Of a stretch of 38,873 nucleotides of DNA, positions 15,447 through 23,099 are shown piece by piece. Below the pieces are notes generated by a model that worked only from the letters and a program-made list of their open reading frames with translations, searched no databases and had not been told where the DNA came from. The DNA lies in assembly GCA_949299375.1 (NCBI GenBank), contig CASGAH010000034.1, forward strand, positions 1 through 38,873, given 5' to 3'. Positions within the stretch are counted from its first letter, which is position 1; each line of letters starts with the position of its first letter. The position numbers and the translations under genes were made by a program. This DNA is from an uncultured Eubacteriales bacterium. GTDB lineage: Bacteria; Bacillota; Clostridia; Lachnospirales; Lachnospiraceae.

Positions 15447-16427
15447 ATGAAATGGAAAAAGTTTACTATCCATACGACGACCGCAGCAGTAGACTACATC
15501 AGTCAGCTGCTGGCGCGTGTCGGGATTGACGGGATTGAGATAGAAGACAATGTTCCCCTCACTGAGGCGGAGACGAAGGGAATGTTTATCGACCTGCTGC
15601 CGGAACTGCCGCCGGATGACGGGACGGCGCGGGTGACGTTTTACCTGGATGACACGCAGGAGACATCAGACGTCATGCAGACGGTTCGGGACGGACTGGA
15701 GGAATTGCGAAGCGATATCGACATTGGAAGCGGTCAGATTGATGTCGGAGAGACAGAGGATGTGGACTGGATCAACAACTGGAAGCAGTTTTTTAAGCCG
15801 TTTGTCGTGGACGACATTCTCATCAAGCCGACCTGGGAGGATGTCCCTGAAGAGCATCGGGACAAGCTTTTGATTCAGATCGATCCGGGAACGGCCTTTG
15901 GAACCGGGATGCATGAGACGACACAGCTTTGCATCCGGGGAATCCGAAAATATATGAAGCCCGGGGACCGTATGTTGGATGTTGGAACGGGGAGCGGTAT
16001 TTTGGCCATTTGCGCGCTGAAGCTTGGCGCTAGCACAGCCTTTGGAACCGATCTGGATGAGAATACAGTCTGCGCAGTCCGCGAAAATGTGCAGGCCAAC
16101 AACCTGGATGAGGCGCGCTTTCCGCTGATGATCGGAAATCTGATTGACGACCGCGCAGTAAAAGATGCGGCGGGATACGAGGCCTATGACATTGCAGTGG
16201 CAAATATATTGGCGGATGTCATTCTTCCGCTTCAAAGAGAGATTGTGCCGCATTTAAAAGAGGGAGGGATTTTCATCACCTCCGGCATTATTGACACAAA
16301 GGAAGCGGCGGTGAAGGCGGCCTTTGCCGAAAACAATGCGTTTGAGGTGATTGAGACGGCCCGCCAGGGCGAATGGGTTTCTGTCATCGCCCGGAAAACA
16401 GAACGGAAAACAAATCAGGCGGGATAA
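15447..16427 (+). CDS. prmA: Ribosomal protein L11 methyltransferase
   Basis: This encodes a 326-residue cytosolic methyltransferase that modifies ribosomal protein L11 with SAM. An N-terminal substrate-recognition domain (about 1-120) is followed by the family block IDPGTAFGTGMHETTQLC (about 148-165), SAM motif I MLDVGTGSGILAI, and ANILADVI, the PrmA form of motif IV. AAAGAGGA (15431-15438) serves ATG 15447; TTG 15441 is an alternative two codons earlier. It is followed 4 nt later by rsmE, the usual neighbour in firmicutes. Confidence 0.95.
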   Translation: MKWKKFTIHTTTAAVDYISQLLARVGIDGIEIEDNVPLTEAETKGMFIDLLPELPPDDGTARVTFYLDDTQETSDVMQTVRDGLEELRSDIDIGSGQIDVGETEDVDWINNWKQFFKPFVVDDILIKPTWEDVPEEHRDKLLIQIDPGTAFGTGMHETTQLCIRGIRKYMKPGDRMLDVGTGSGILAICALKLGASTAFGTDLDENTVCAVRENVQANNLDEARFPLMIGNLIDDRAVKDAAGYEAYDIAVANILADVILPLQREIVPHLKEGGIFITSGIIDTKEAAVKAAFAENNAFEVIETARQGEWVSVIARKTERKTNQAG

Positions 16428-16431
16428 AATC

Positions 16432-17166
16432 ATGTATCATTTTTTTATGGGAGAAAAACCGGAGGGGAAGGAACTTGAGATAACCGGAACCGATGTGAAT
16501 CATATCCGAAATGTCCTTCGAATGAAGCCGGGAGAGCAGATTCTTGTCAGTTTCGGGGACAAAGAGAGCTGCCGCTGTACCATCACCTCGGTTGAGGCAG
16601 ACCGTGTGACGGCGATTTTGGGGGAAGCAGATACGAAAGTGCGGGAACTTCCCTCGCGCATTCATCTGTTTCAGGGCATTCCCAAAGGCGATAAGATGGA
16701 GTGGATCATCCAGAAGGCGGTGGAGCTTGGCGTCAGCGAAATCATCCCGGTATCGATGAAGCGGTGTGTTGTAAAGCTGGACGCAAAAAAGGAGGAGAGC
16801 CGGAGGAAGCGGTGGCAGGCCATTGCGGAGAGCGCGGCCAAGCAGTCTGGGAGAAATCAGATTCCGGGCATTCATCCGGTGATGTCCTACGCGGAGGCGG
16901 TCGCATACGGCTGTGGAATGGACTGGATGCTTGTCCCATACGAGGGGGCAGAAGGGATGCAGGAGACGAGGGCGCTTTTGCAGCGCATAAAGCCCGGGGC
17001 GGAGATTGGTGTTATGATCGGGCCGGAAGGCGGATTTGAGACGGAAGAGATTGAACAGGTCTGTGCGCGCGGCGGACATGCGATTACGCTTGGAAATCGG
17101 ATTTTGCGCACTGAGACGGCAGGCCTTGCCATTTTGTCGGTTTTGATGTTTGCGCTGGAACCGTAG
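16432..17166 (+). CDS. rsmE: 16S rRNA (uracil-1498-N3)-methyltransferase
   Basis: This encodes a 244-residue SPOUT-class methyltransferase for m3U1498 of 16S rRNA. An N-terminal PUA-like domain (about 1-70) is followed by the trefoil-knot domain with characteristic IGPEGGFETEEI and LGNRILRTETAGLA near the C-terminus, which form the SAM pocket. The start MYHFFMG at 16432 fits the family. The longer frame from 16351 overlaps prmA and is rejected. It sits 4 nt after prmA and is transcribed with it. About 69 nt separate it from the cysteine desulfurase. Confidence 0.95.
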   Translation: MYHFFMGEKPEGKELEITGTDVNHIRNVLRMKPGEQILVSFGDKESCRCTITSVEADRVTAILGEADTKVRELPSRIHLFQGIPKGDKMEWIIQKAVELGVSEIIPVSMKRCVVKLDAKKEESRRKRWQAIAESAAKQSGRNQIPGIHPVMSYAEAVAYGCGMDWMLVPYEGAEGMQETRALLQRIKPGAEIGVMIGPEGGFETEEIEQVCARGGHAITLGNRILRTETAGLAILSVLMFALEP

Positions 17167-17235
17167 ACCAGCAATCGATGCCGCGGTTGGGCGAAGCGGC
17201 CGCAATGAGGAAGCCCAGCGAGGAAGGGAGAACAG

Positions 17236-18393
17236 GTGAACGGAATATATTTGGACAATGCTGCCACAACCCGCGTGTTTGACGCGGTGCAGCAGCTGAT
17301 GATGGAGACAATGCGGGAGCAGTACGGGAATCCGTCTTCACTTCACACAAAGGGTGTGGAGGCGGAACGGTATGTGCGGCAGGCAAGAGAGCGCATTGCC
17401 AGGACACTAAAAGTTTCAGAAAAAGAGATTGTCTTTACCTCCGGCGGAACAGAATCCAACAATATGGCGCTGATCGGAGGCGCAATGGCAAACCGACGCG
17501 CGGGAAAGCGCATTCTGACGACAGCAATCGAACATGCAAGCGTTTCAAACCCGGTCCGCTTTTTGGAGGAAGAAGGATTTGATGTTGTCCGCCTTCCGGT
17601 GGATGGCGATGGAATCGTCTCAATGGAGGCGCTGCGGGAGGCCATGACGCCGGACACCATCGTTGTCTCGGTCATGTATGTCAACAACGAGATTGGCTCG
17701 GTTCAGCCGGTAGAAGAAATCAGCCGCATCATCAAAGCGGTGAATCCCCGGGTTTTGTTTCATGTGGATGCCATTCAGGCATATGGAAAGTATGAGATCC
17801 GGCCCAAGAAGATGGGCATTGACTTGCTGTCGGTCAGCGGACATAAAATCCACGGCCCGAAGGGAGTCGGCTTTCTCTATCTGGCGGAGCGGGCCAAAGT
17901 AAGACCGCTCCTGCTTGGGGGAGGACAGCAGCAGGGACGCAGATCCGGAACCGAAAATGTGCCGGGGATTGCCGGGCTTGGCCTCGCCGCAGAAATGGTC
18001 TATGAGAACGTCAGAGAGAAAGCAGAGCAGATGGCCGCGATGAAAGCCCAATTTGTCCAGGGGGTGGAGGCCATCCCGGGAACGAAAATCAACGGGAAGA
18101 CGGGGAGAGACTCGGCGCCCCATATCGTCAGCGTCAGCTTTGAGGGAATAAGAAGCGAGGTTCTTTTGCACGCGCTGGAGGCGAAGGGAATTTATGTGTC
18201 GGCGGGTTCTGCCTGCTCCTCCAACAAATCGACGGTCAGTGCCACATTAAAGGCGATTGGCCTGCCGGGCAGTCTGCTGGATTCCACGCTGCGTTTTAGT
18301 TTCGGGGCATTTACAACAGCGCAGGAAATTTCTGAGACACTGGACGTTTTGGCAGAAGTGCTGCCTCTTTTGCGCAGATATGCGAGAAGATAG
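17236..18393 (+). CDS. Cysteine desulfurase (NifS/IscS class), likely sulfur donor to ThiI
   Basis: This encodes a 385-residue PLP enzyme that turns cysteine into alanine and a protein-bound persulfide. Visible are YLDNAATT at the N-terminus, TSGGTESNN (68-76), H100 stacking on PLP, PLP lysine K204 in SGHKIHGPKG, and active-site C327 in SAGSACSS. The gene directly precedes thiI, 19 nt apart. The same pairing in Bacillus (NifZ-ThiI) makes 4-thiouridine in tRNA, so that is the probable role, not Fe-S cluster supply. There is no iscU nearby. GTG 17236 follows GGAAGGGAG. A complete, normal-length enzyme. Confidence 0.95.
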   Translation: MNGIYLDNAATTRVFDAVQQLMMETMREQYGNPSSLHTKGVEAERYVRQARERIARTLKVSEKEIVFTSGGTESNNMALIGGAMANRRAGKRILTTAIEHASVSNPVRFLEEEGFDVVRLPVDGDGIVSMEALREAMTPDTIVVSVMYVNNEIGSVQPVEEISRIIKAVNPRVLFHVDAIQAYGKYEIRPKKMGIDLLSVSGHKIHGPKGVGFLYLAERAKVRPLLLGGGQQQGRRSGTENVPGIAGLGLAAEMVYENVREKAEQMAAMKAQFVQGVEAIPGTKINGKTGRDSAPHIVSVSFEGIRSEVLLHALEAKGIYVSAGSACSSNKSTVSATLKAIGLPGSLLDSTLRFSFGAFTTAQEISETLDVLAEVLPLLRRYARR

Positions 18394-18412
18394 GAGCAGA
18401 AAGAGGAAGAAT

Positions 18413-19606
18413 ATGACATTTCAGGCTTTTTTGATCAAATATGCCGAGATCGGCATCAAAGGGAAAAACCGTTATTTATTTGAGAATGCACTTGTGCGCC
18501 AGATCGAGTATGGGATTGCACAGGTGGAAGGGTCATTTTGTGTCACCAAGGCATCTGGCAGAATTTATGTAAACTGTCTGTCGGAGTATGACGAGGAAGA
18601 GCTGGTCGAAGCGTTAAAGCGGGTGTTCGGAATCGTGTGGATTTGTCCGGTGATGCAGATTCCGGATGAGGGATTTGACGATCTTCGCCGGAAAGTCGTT
18701 GCCTATATGAAGGAAATGTATGCGGATCAGGATATAACCTTTAAGGTGGAGGCGCGGCGCTCTCGGAAAAATTATCCGCTTAACTCCCAGGAAATCAATG
18801 TGGAGATGGGGGAGGCCGTACTGCAGGCGCTTTCCGGAGCGCGGGTCGATGTCCACAAGCCGCAGGTCGTGCTGCGCATCGAAGTTCGAGAGCAGTTTGT
18901 GAATGTGTATTCTGTGCAGATTCCAGGCCCCGGTGGGATGCCGATCGGCACAAACGGCCGGGCGACACTTTTGCTGTCCGGCGGAATTGACAGCCCGGTG
19001 GCAGGTTATCTGATTGCAAAGAGGGGCGTCATTGTAGATGCGGTCTATTTCCACGCGCCGCCGTATACGAGTGAGCGCGCAAAACAGAAAGTGATCGATC
19101 TGGCACGCCTCGTGTCGCGGTATTCCGGACCGGTTCAGCTGCATATCGTCAACTTTACGGAAATCCAGCTCTACATCTACGAGCAGTGTCCGCATGAGCA
19201 GCTCACGATTCTTATGCGGCGCTATATGATGCGGATTGCAGAGAAGATTGCCAGAAAAAATGGCTCGATGGCACTGATTACCGGGGAGAGCATCGGGCAG
19301 GTTGCCTCTCAGACAGTGCAAAGTCTGTGCGCGACAAACGAGGTCTGCACAATGCCGGTGTTCCGTCCGGTGATTGGATTTGACAAGCAGGAAATTGTAG
19401 ATGTGGCGGAGAAGATTGGTACGTATGAGACATCGGTTCTCCCATACGAGGACTGCTGCACCATTTTCGTGGCGAAGCATCCAGTGACAAAACCGAACGT
19501 CCACATCATCCGAAAATCAGAAGAGAGACTGGCGGAAAAAATCGACGGACTTGTGGAGGAGGCGATGCGCTCCATTGAGACGGTTGTGTGCCGCCCGGTC
19601 GGATAA
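18413..19606 (+). CDS. thiI: tRNA 4-thiouridine synthase ThiI
   Basis: This encodes a 397-residue enzyme that adenylates U8 of tRNA and adds sulfur. A ferredoxin-like N-terminal domain and THUMP domain (about 60-165) are followed by the PP-loop ATPase with S189-G-G-I-D-S194. It ends after the PP-loop domain; the rhodanese extension of enterobacterial ThiI is absent, as usual in firmicutes where a dedicated desulfurase supplies sulfur. The start MTFQAFLIKYAEIGIKGKN at 18413 has AAAGAGGA upstream. A longer frame from 18257 is a shadow over the desulfurase. It is the last gene of the series, convergent with the HPr-like gene. Confidence 0.96.
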   Translation: MTFQAFLIKYAEIGIKGKNRYLFENALVRQIEYGIAQVEGSFCVTKASGRIYVNCLSEYDEEELVEALKRVFGIVWICPVMQIPDEGFDDLRRKVVAYMKEMYADQDITFKVEARRSRKNYPLNSQEINVEMGEAVLQALSGARVDVHKPQVVLRIEVREQFVNVYSVQIPGPGGMPIGTNGRATLLLSGGIDSPVAGYLIAKRGVIVDAVYFHAPPYTSERAKQKVIDLARLVSRYSGPVQLHIVNFTEIQLYIYEQCPHEQLTILMRRYMMRIAEKIARKNGSMALITGESIGQVASQTVQSLCATNEVCTMPVFRPVIGFDKQEIVDVAEKIGTYETSVLPYEDCCTIFVAKHPVTKPNVHIIRKSEERLAEKIDGLVEEAMRSIETVVCRPVG

Positions 19607-19644
19607 GGAATCACAGTTCGCAGCGAAGCGCTTTCTGTGGGTTG

Positions 19645-19683
19645 CCTGCCAAATGCACCTTTGTCCAAAGAGGCATTTGACAG
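19645..19683. terminator. Hairpin between convergent genes (possible bidirectional terminator)
   Basis: CCTGCCAAATGC (19645-19656) pairs with GCATTTGACAGG (19672-19683), allowing one mismatch, and an inner CCTTTG/CAAAGAGG pairing gives a long stem. The outer sequences GTTCGC... and ...CGCGAAC extend the pairing with bulges. No long T run follows on either strand, so termination is inferred from position between thiI and the minus-strand gene. Confidence 0.45.
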
Positions 19684-19734
19684 GCTTTCGCGAACAGCCT
19701 GCGGTCATGTCTGCGAAGCGGATGAGCGATTGGA

Positions 19735-19965
19735 TTAAGCCAGATAAGGTTTTAACGCTTCACAAATCTGATCAACATTCTCCTCGGCATAAATCTTCAG
19801 ATCGATCGGTTTTGACAGGTCGAGTGAGAAGATACCCATGATCGATTTTGCATCGATTGTGTATCTGCCGGAAATCAGATCAAAATCGGAATCAAACTTT
19901 GCCAGATCTCTGACAAAAGATTGTACCTTATCAATAGAATTCAGACGAACTTTTACGATAACCAT
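19735..19965 (-). CDS. HPr-family protein lacking the phosphorylatable histidine (Crh-like)
   Basis: This encodes a 76-residue cytosolic protein of HPr fold. The phosphotransfer region of HPr (GLHARPA) is replaced by SIDKVQSF, so the active His is absent and it cannot carry phosphate from enzyme I. The regulatory-site sequence K-S41-I-M-G-I-F-S-L matches the Ser46 site of HPr, the target of HPr kinase. This is the same pattern as Bacillus Crh, a catabolite-repression cofactor, although the sequence is not close to Crh. ATG at 19965 (minus strand) follows TAGGAGG. It is the only confident minus-strand gene in the window. A role in carbon-source regulation is inference. Confidence 0.85.
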   Translation of the reverse strand: MVIVKVRLNSIDKVQSFVRDLAKFDSDFDLISGRYTIDAKSIMGIFSLDLSKPIDLKIYAEENVDQICEALKPYLA

Positions 19966-20273
19966 TTTAATTCCTCCTAAAATGAATGGTAGTAATATGT
20001 GACAACAGCGGAAAATGAGAGACATCCCCTATAAGTCTCACCGCAGCAATTGCGCAGGCAAAATAAAAAAACAGCTCATGAAATCGTTGCACTGCATTTT
20101 CCTATATGGTTATCATAAGCTTTTGGGCATGAAAAGTCAAGATGTTGCATGTCCGTGTGTGATTTGCAGCGGAAAAGACAAATATTTGGACATTTTGCGG
20201 GGGAAACGGATATTTGTGAGAATAGAACGACTGCCGCCGAAAAAATGTTTGCGGCAGCGGAATGGGAGGAAAA
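19966..20273. other. Divergent intergenic region (HPr-like / mtaB)
   Basis: 308 nt that must hold promoters for both directions. On the plus strand, TTGCGG (20195-20200) with a 17-nt gap and GAGAAT (20218-20223) is a weak candidate. It would start transcription near 20230, just before the hairpin CTGCCGC (20231-20237) / GCGGCAG (20251-20257), which lies 6 nt before the GGGAGGA ribosome binding site (20264-20270) of mtaB. On the minus strand I see no convincing promoter. No gene was found here. Confidence 0.4.
20231..20257 (+). other. 5'-leader hairpin of mtaB
   Basis: CTGCCGC / GCGGCAG is a perfect 7-bp G+C-rich stem with a 13-nt A/T-rich loop. It lies directly before the ribosome binding site and has no T run. 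It could stabilise the mRNA or control access to the ribosome binding site. Confidence 0.45.
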
Positions 20274-21593
20274 ATGAGAAAAGCAGCGTTTCATACGTTG
20301 GGATGTAAGGTAAATGCCTACGAAACCGATGCAATGGAACAATTACTGTCCTGCCATGGATATGAAATTGTCCCATTTGAGGAGAAGGCGGATGTGTATG
20401 TGGTGAACACATGCTCTGTCACAAACATTGCGGATCGAAAGTCAAGACAGATGCTTCACCGGGCCAAGAAAAGGAATCCGGATGCGGTTGTCGTGGCGGC
20501 GGGATGCTATGCGCAGGCCGCCTCGGAACAGCTTTTGGCAGACGCGGGTGTGGATCTGATCATTGGGAACAATGAGAAAAAGGAGCTGCCATATTTTTTG
20601 GAGCAGTATTGGAACGGACAGCGCCGCGGGGCGCTGCCGGAAATTGCAAAGGAGCGGGAGTACGAATCACTCCATCTCGCCTCGGTGTCCAGCCACATCA
20701 GGGCGTATGTAAAAGTGCAGGACGGATGCAACCAGTTTTGCAGTTACTGCGTGATTCCATATGTGAGAGGGCGCGTCAGAAGCCGCAGCCTGCAGGAGGC
20801 GGAGGCGGAAGTGAGACGCCTGGCGGCACAGGGGACAAAGGAAATTGTGCTGACGGGAATCCACCTGAGCTCGTATGGGATGGATCGGAAGGAAGAGGGG
20901 GCGCTTCTCTCGCTGATTCAGCAGATTCATGCGGTGGAGGGGGTGGAGCGGATCCGCCTCGGGTCGCTGGAGCCGAGAATCATCACCGAAGAATTTGTCC
21001 GGGGGCTTCTTGCGCTTCCCAAGGTTTGCCCTCATTTTCATCTGTCTCTTCAGAGCGGATGCGATGAGACGTTAAAGCGGATGAACCGGCATTACACCAC
21101 GGCAGAGTATCGGGAGAAAGTTGACCTTTTGCGGACGGTATTTCCCGATGCCGCGATCACAACCGATGTCATTGCAGGTTTCCCGGGAGAGACCGAGGAG
21201 GAGTTTTTGGCGACCTGCGCCTTTCTGGATCAGATTCGTTTCTACGAGATGCATATTTTTAAGTATTCCAGAAGAAAAGGGACAAAGGCAGACCGGATGG
21301 AGGACCAGGTGGCGGAGACAGAAAAGACGCGCCGGAGCAAAGTGCTGCAGGAGATGGAGCAGAGGATGTCCCAGACATTTCGGGAAACGCTTGTCGGTCG
21401 GGAAGTGACGGTACTTTTGGAGGAAAAGATTTCAATCGATGGAGTCTCGTATATGGTGGGACATACGCCAGAGTATGTGAAGGCAGCCGTGCCGCTGGAT
21501 GTGCCTGCCAATACGTTTTTTACAGGAGTCGGAGAACAGATTCGAAGCGACGGCAGGGAGCAGTATCTTGTCCTGTCGGGTGTCAGAGAATAG
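20274..21593 (+). CDS. mtaB: tRNA t6A37 methylthiotransferase MtaB
   Basis: This encodes a 439-residue radical-SAM enzyme that converts t6A37 to ms2t6A in ANN-decoding tRNAs. The N-terminal UPF0004 domain carries three Fe-S cysteines (C11, C47, C78). The radical-SAM motif is C152-N-Q-F-C156-S-Y-C159. A TRAM-type RNA-binding domain ends the protein (about 375-439). LGCKVNAYETDAM with NTCSVTN is the MtaB form, as opposed to MiaB or RimO. ATG 20274 has GGGAGGA at 20264-20270. It is separated by about 200 nt with a promoter from ireB downstream and is probably its own unit. Confidence 0.95.
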   Translation: MRKAAFHTLGCKVNAYETDAMEQLLSCHGYEIVPFEEKADVYVVNTCSVTNIADRKSRQMLHRAKKRNPDAVVVAAGCYAQAASEQLLADAGVDLIIGNNEKKELPYFLEQYWNGQRRGALPEIAKEREYESLHLASVSSHIRAYVKVQDGCNQFCSYCVIPYVRGRVRSRSLQEAEAEVRRLAAQGTKEIVLTGIHLSSYGMDRKEEGALLSLIQQIHAVEGVERIRLGSLEPRIITEEFVRGLLALPKVCPHFHLSLQSGCDETLKRMNRHYTTAEYREKVDLLRTVFPDAAITTDVIAGFPGETEEEFLATCAFLDQIRFYEMHIFKYSRRKGTKADRMEDQVAETEKTRRSKVLQEMEQRMSQTFRETLVGREVTVLLEEKISIDGVSYMVGHTPEYVKAAVPLDVPANTFFTGVGEQIRSDGREQYLVLSGVRE

Positions 21594-21633
21594 GACAGGC
21601 GGAAAAGTTCGCGAAAGTAGGAGAGGAAACTAC

Positions 21634-21662
21634 TTGCATCGGAACGGGATTTATATTAAAAT
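21634..21662 (+). promoter_or_regulatory. Sigma-A-type promoter for the ireB-ruvX operon
   Basis: TTGCAT (21634-21639), a 17-nt spacer and TAAAAT (21657-21662) make a good housekeeping promoter. It would give a leader of about 125 nt before ireB. Confidence 0.65.
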
Positions 21663-21794
21663 AAATAGAGTGGGGGTACGCACCCAAATCTGCGGACGAA
21701 TCGGGAAAGAAACTTCCAGATGATGTCTTTCCCAAAGGAAAAACGAAAAAAGCGCGGAAAAGCGGAGGAAACAGCAGCTTACAGGAGGTTTTGT

Positions 21795-22046
21795 ATGAGC
21801 AATTTTTCCGATACACATTTTTTTAGGGCGCCTCAGGAAAAGCGGGTGGAGGTCAGCGAAGTCATTTCCAAAGTCTGCGATGCGCTGAGGGAGAAAGGCT
21901 ACAATCCAATCAGCCAGCTTGTCGGATACATTATGTCGGGGGATCCGACGTATATTACAAGCTACAAAGGAGCCAGAAGCCTGATCGTCAAGGTAGAGCG
22001 GGATGAGATTCTGGAGGAGTTGGTAAAACACTATATCAATGAGTGA
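21795..22046 (+). CDS. ireB: IreB-family regulatory phosphoprotein (UPF0297)
   Basis: This encodes an 83-residue small cytosolic protein, full length for the family. The N-terminus [10 protein letters not shown] contains a conserved Thr that, in Enterococcus IreB, lies in the segment phosphorylated by the PASTA kinase IreK, linking the protein to wall stress and cephalosporin tolerance. The [27 protein letters not shown] core is diagnostic. AGGAGG (21783-21788) precedes ATG 21795. The order ireB-ruvX-DUF1292 is conserved in firmicutes (yrzL-yrrK-yrzB in Bacillus). Confidence 0.95.
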   Translation: MSNFSDTHFFRAPQEKRVEVSEVISKVCDALREKGYNPISQLVGYIMSGDPTYITSYKGARSLIVKVERDEILEELVKHYINE

Positions 22047-22139
22047 GTCGTGGAACGTGCGGGCAGCAGCGGACGAAGCAAAACAGGCAAAAAAGAGTCA
22101 CACAGAGAACCGGGTGCTGCAGAAAGGGAGACAAGTCAG

Positions 22140-22646
22140 ATGCGGGTGATGGGGCTGGATTATGGGTCGAAGACGGTCGGAGTCGCAGTCAGCGATCCGT
22201 TTGGATGGACGGCGCAGGCGGTGGAGACGATTTGGCGCAGGGACGAAAATAAGCTGAGAAAAACATTGTCCCGCATTGACGAACTTGTAAAGGCCTACGA
22301 AATCCAGACGATTGTGCTCGGGTTCCCCCAAAATATGGATGGAACCATCGGAGAGAGAGCGCAGAAAACACTGGAATGGAAAGAAAAGCTGGAGCGGCGC
22401 ACCGGGCTTCCTGTCGTTTTGTGGGATGAGCGGCTGACAACCGTTTCCGCAGCAGAAATCCTGACCGAGAGCGGTGTCAAACGCGAAAATCAAAAAAAGT
22501 ACGTGGATCAGGTTGCCGCGGGATTGATTCTTCAGGAGTATTTGGATGCCTGCCGGGCAAAAAAAGATGCAGAAGGGAGGTTGGAGCATGAGTCAGAAGA
22601 GGGAAGATGTGCTGGTCTTTCAGACAGAGGACGGGAATTCGGTTGA
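22140..22646 (+). CDS. ruvX: RuvX/YqgF-family RNase H-fold nuclease
   Basis: This encodes a 168-residue protein of the family annotated as putative pre-16S rRNA nuclease or Holliday junction resolvase. The catalytic RNase H-fold acidic residues are visible: GLDYGSKTVGVAVSD at the N-terminus, GFPQNMDGTIGERA, WDERLTT, and the C-terminal V-D-Q-V-A-A-G block. Normal homologues end shortly after this block (about 140 residues). Here about 30 further residues run 59 nt into the DUF1292 gene, so the C-terminal tail is probably non-conserved. ATG 22140 is preceded by GGGAG. The frame from 22050 is longer than the family. Confidence 0.93.
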   Translation: MRVMGLDYGSKTVGVAVSDPFGWTAQAVETIWRRDENKLRKTLSRIDELVKAYEIQTIVLGFPQNMDGTIGERAQKTLEWKEKLERRTGLPVVLWDERLTTVSAAEILTESGVKRENQKKYVDQVAAGLILQEYLDACRAKKDAEGRLEHESEEGRCAGLSDRGREFG

Positions 22647-22854
22647 GATGGTCATTTTGGAGGAAACGAGGATCAATGGGTGCCGTTATATTTTGGTGAC
22701 CGACGAGGAAGAGGAAGAGGCATATATTTTTCGGGATGTGTCGTCTCAGGATGCGGAAGAGGCAATTTATGAACCGGTAGAAGAAGAGTCGGAATTGGAA
22801 GCGCTCGGGAAAGTCTTTGCAGAGCTGCTGGACGATACAGAAATCGTATATTGA
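22588..22854 (+). CDS. DUF1292 protein (YrzB-like)
   Basis: This encodes an 88-residue very acidic cytosolic protein. The pattern V-L-V-F-Q-T-E-D-G-N-S-V-E followed by an RYILVTDEEEEEAYIFR segment is typical of DUF1292, a family of unknown function always near ireB and ruvX. GGGAGG (22575-22580) lies inside ruvX before ATG 22588, so the reading frames overlap by 59 nt and translation may be coupled. Confidence 0.9.
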   Translation: MSQKREDVLVFQTEDGNSVEMVILEETRINGCRYILVTDEEEEEAYIFRDVSSQDAEEAIYEPVEEESELEALGKVFAELLDDTEIVY

Positions 22855-23063
22855 TGCTTCGGACCCGATTGCTGCGCATTGCTGTGTGTGTAGGGATAGG
22901 AACAGATGACTTGTATCAAAATAGATGTCAGACGACGAGTGGAAGGAACGTTGACAAGGAAATAGAGACGGATCCGGCACTGCCGGGGGAAGACAATGCG
23001 TTTGCGGCAATGGTTCGTGTTGGGGAGCGGAGTGAGAGATGGCAGCGGTACAGAAATGGTTAA
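22854..23063 (+). CDS. Doubtful small ORF between DUF1292 and RNase J
   Basis: An ATG at 22854 shares its A with the DUF1292 stop (TGATG) and reads about 69 residues to TAA 23061-23063. The protein has no recognisable family and a rather random Arg/Thr-rich composition. The coupled start is its only support. Otherwise this 245-nt gap is leader sequence for the RNase J gene. Confidence 0.15.
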   Translation: MLRTRLLRIAVCVGIGTDDLYQNRCQTTSGRNVDKEIETDPALPGEDNAFAAMVRVGERSERWQRYRNG

Positions 23064-23099
23064 GAAAGAGAGGTCCTCAATGAAAACGGAGGTAGCAGA

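Noticed and set aside
18257-18412. N-terminal extension of ThiI
   Set aside because: It overlaps the desulfurase gene out of frame; the family start and ribosome binding site are at 18413.
22854-23063. Gene between DUF1292 and RNase J as a confident call
   Set aside because: A coupled TGATG start is its only support; composition looks random, so it is listed only at very low confidence.
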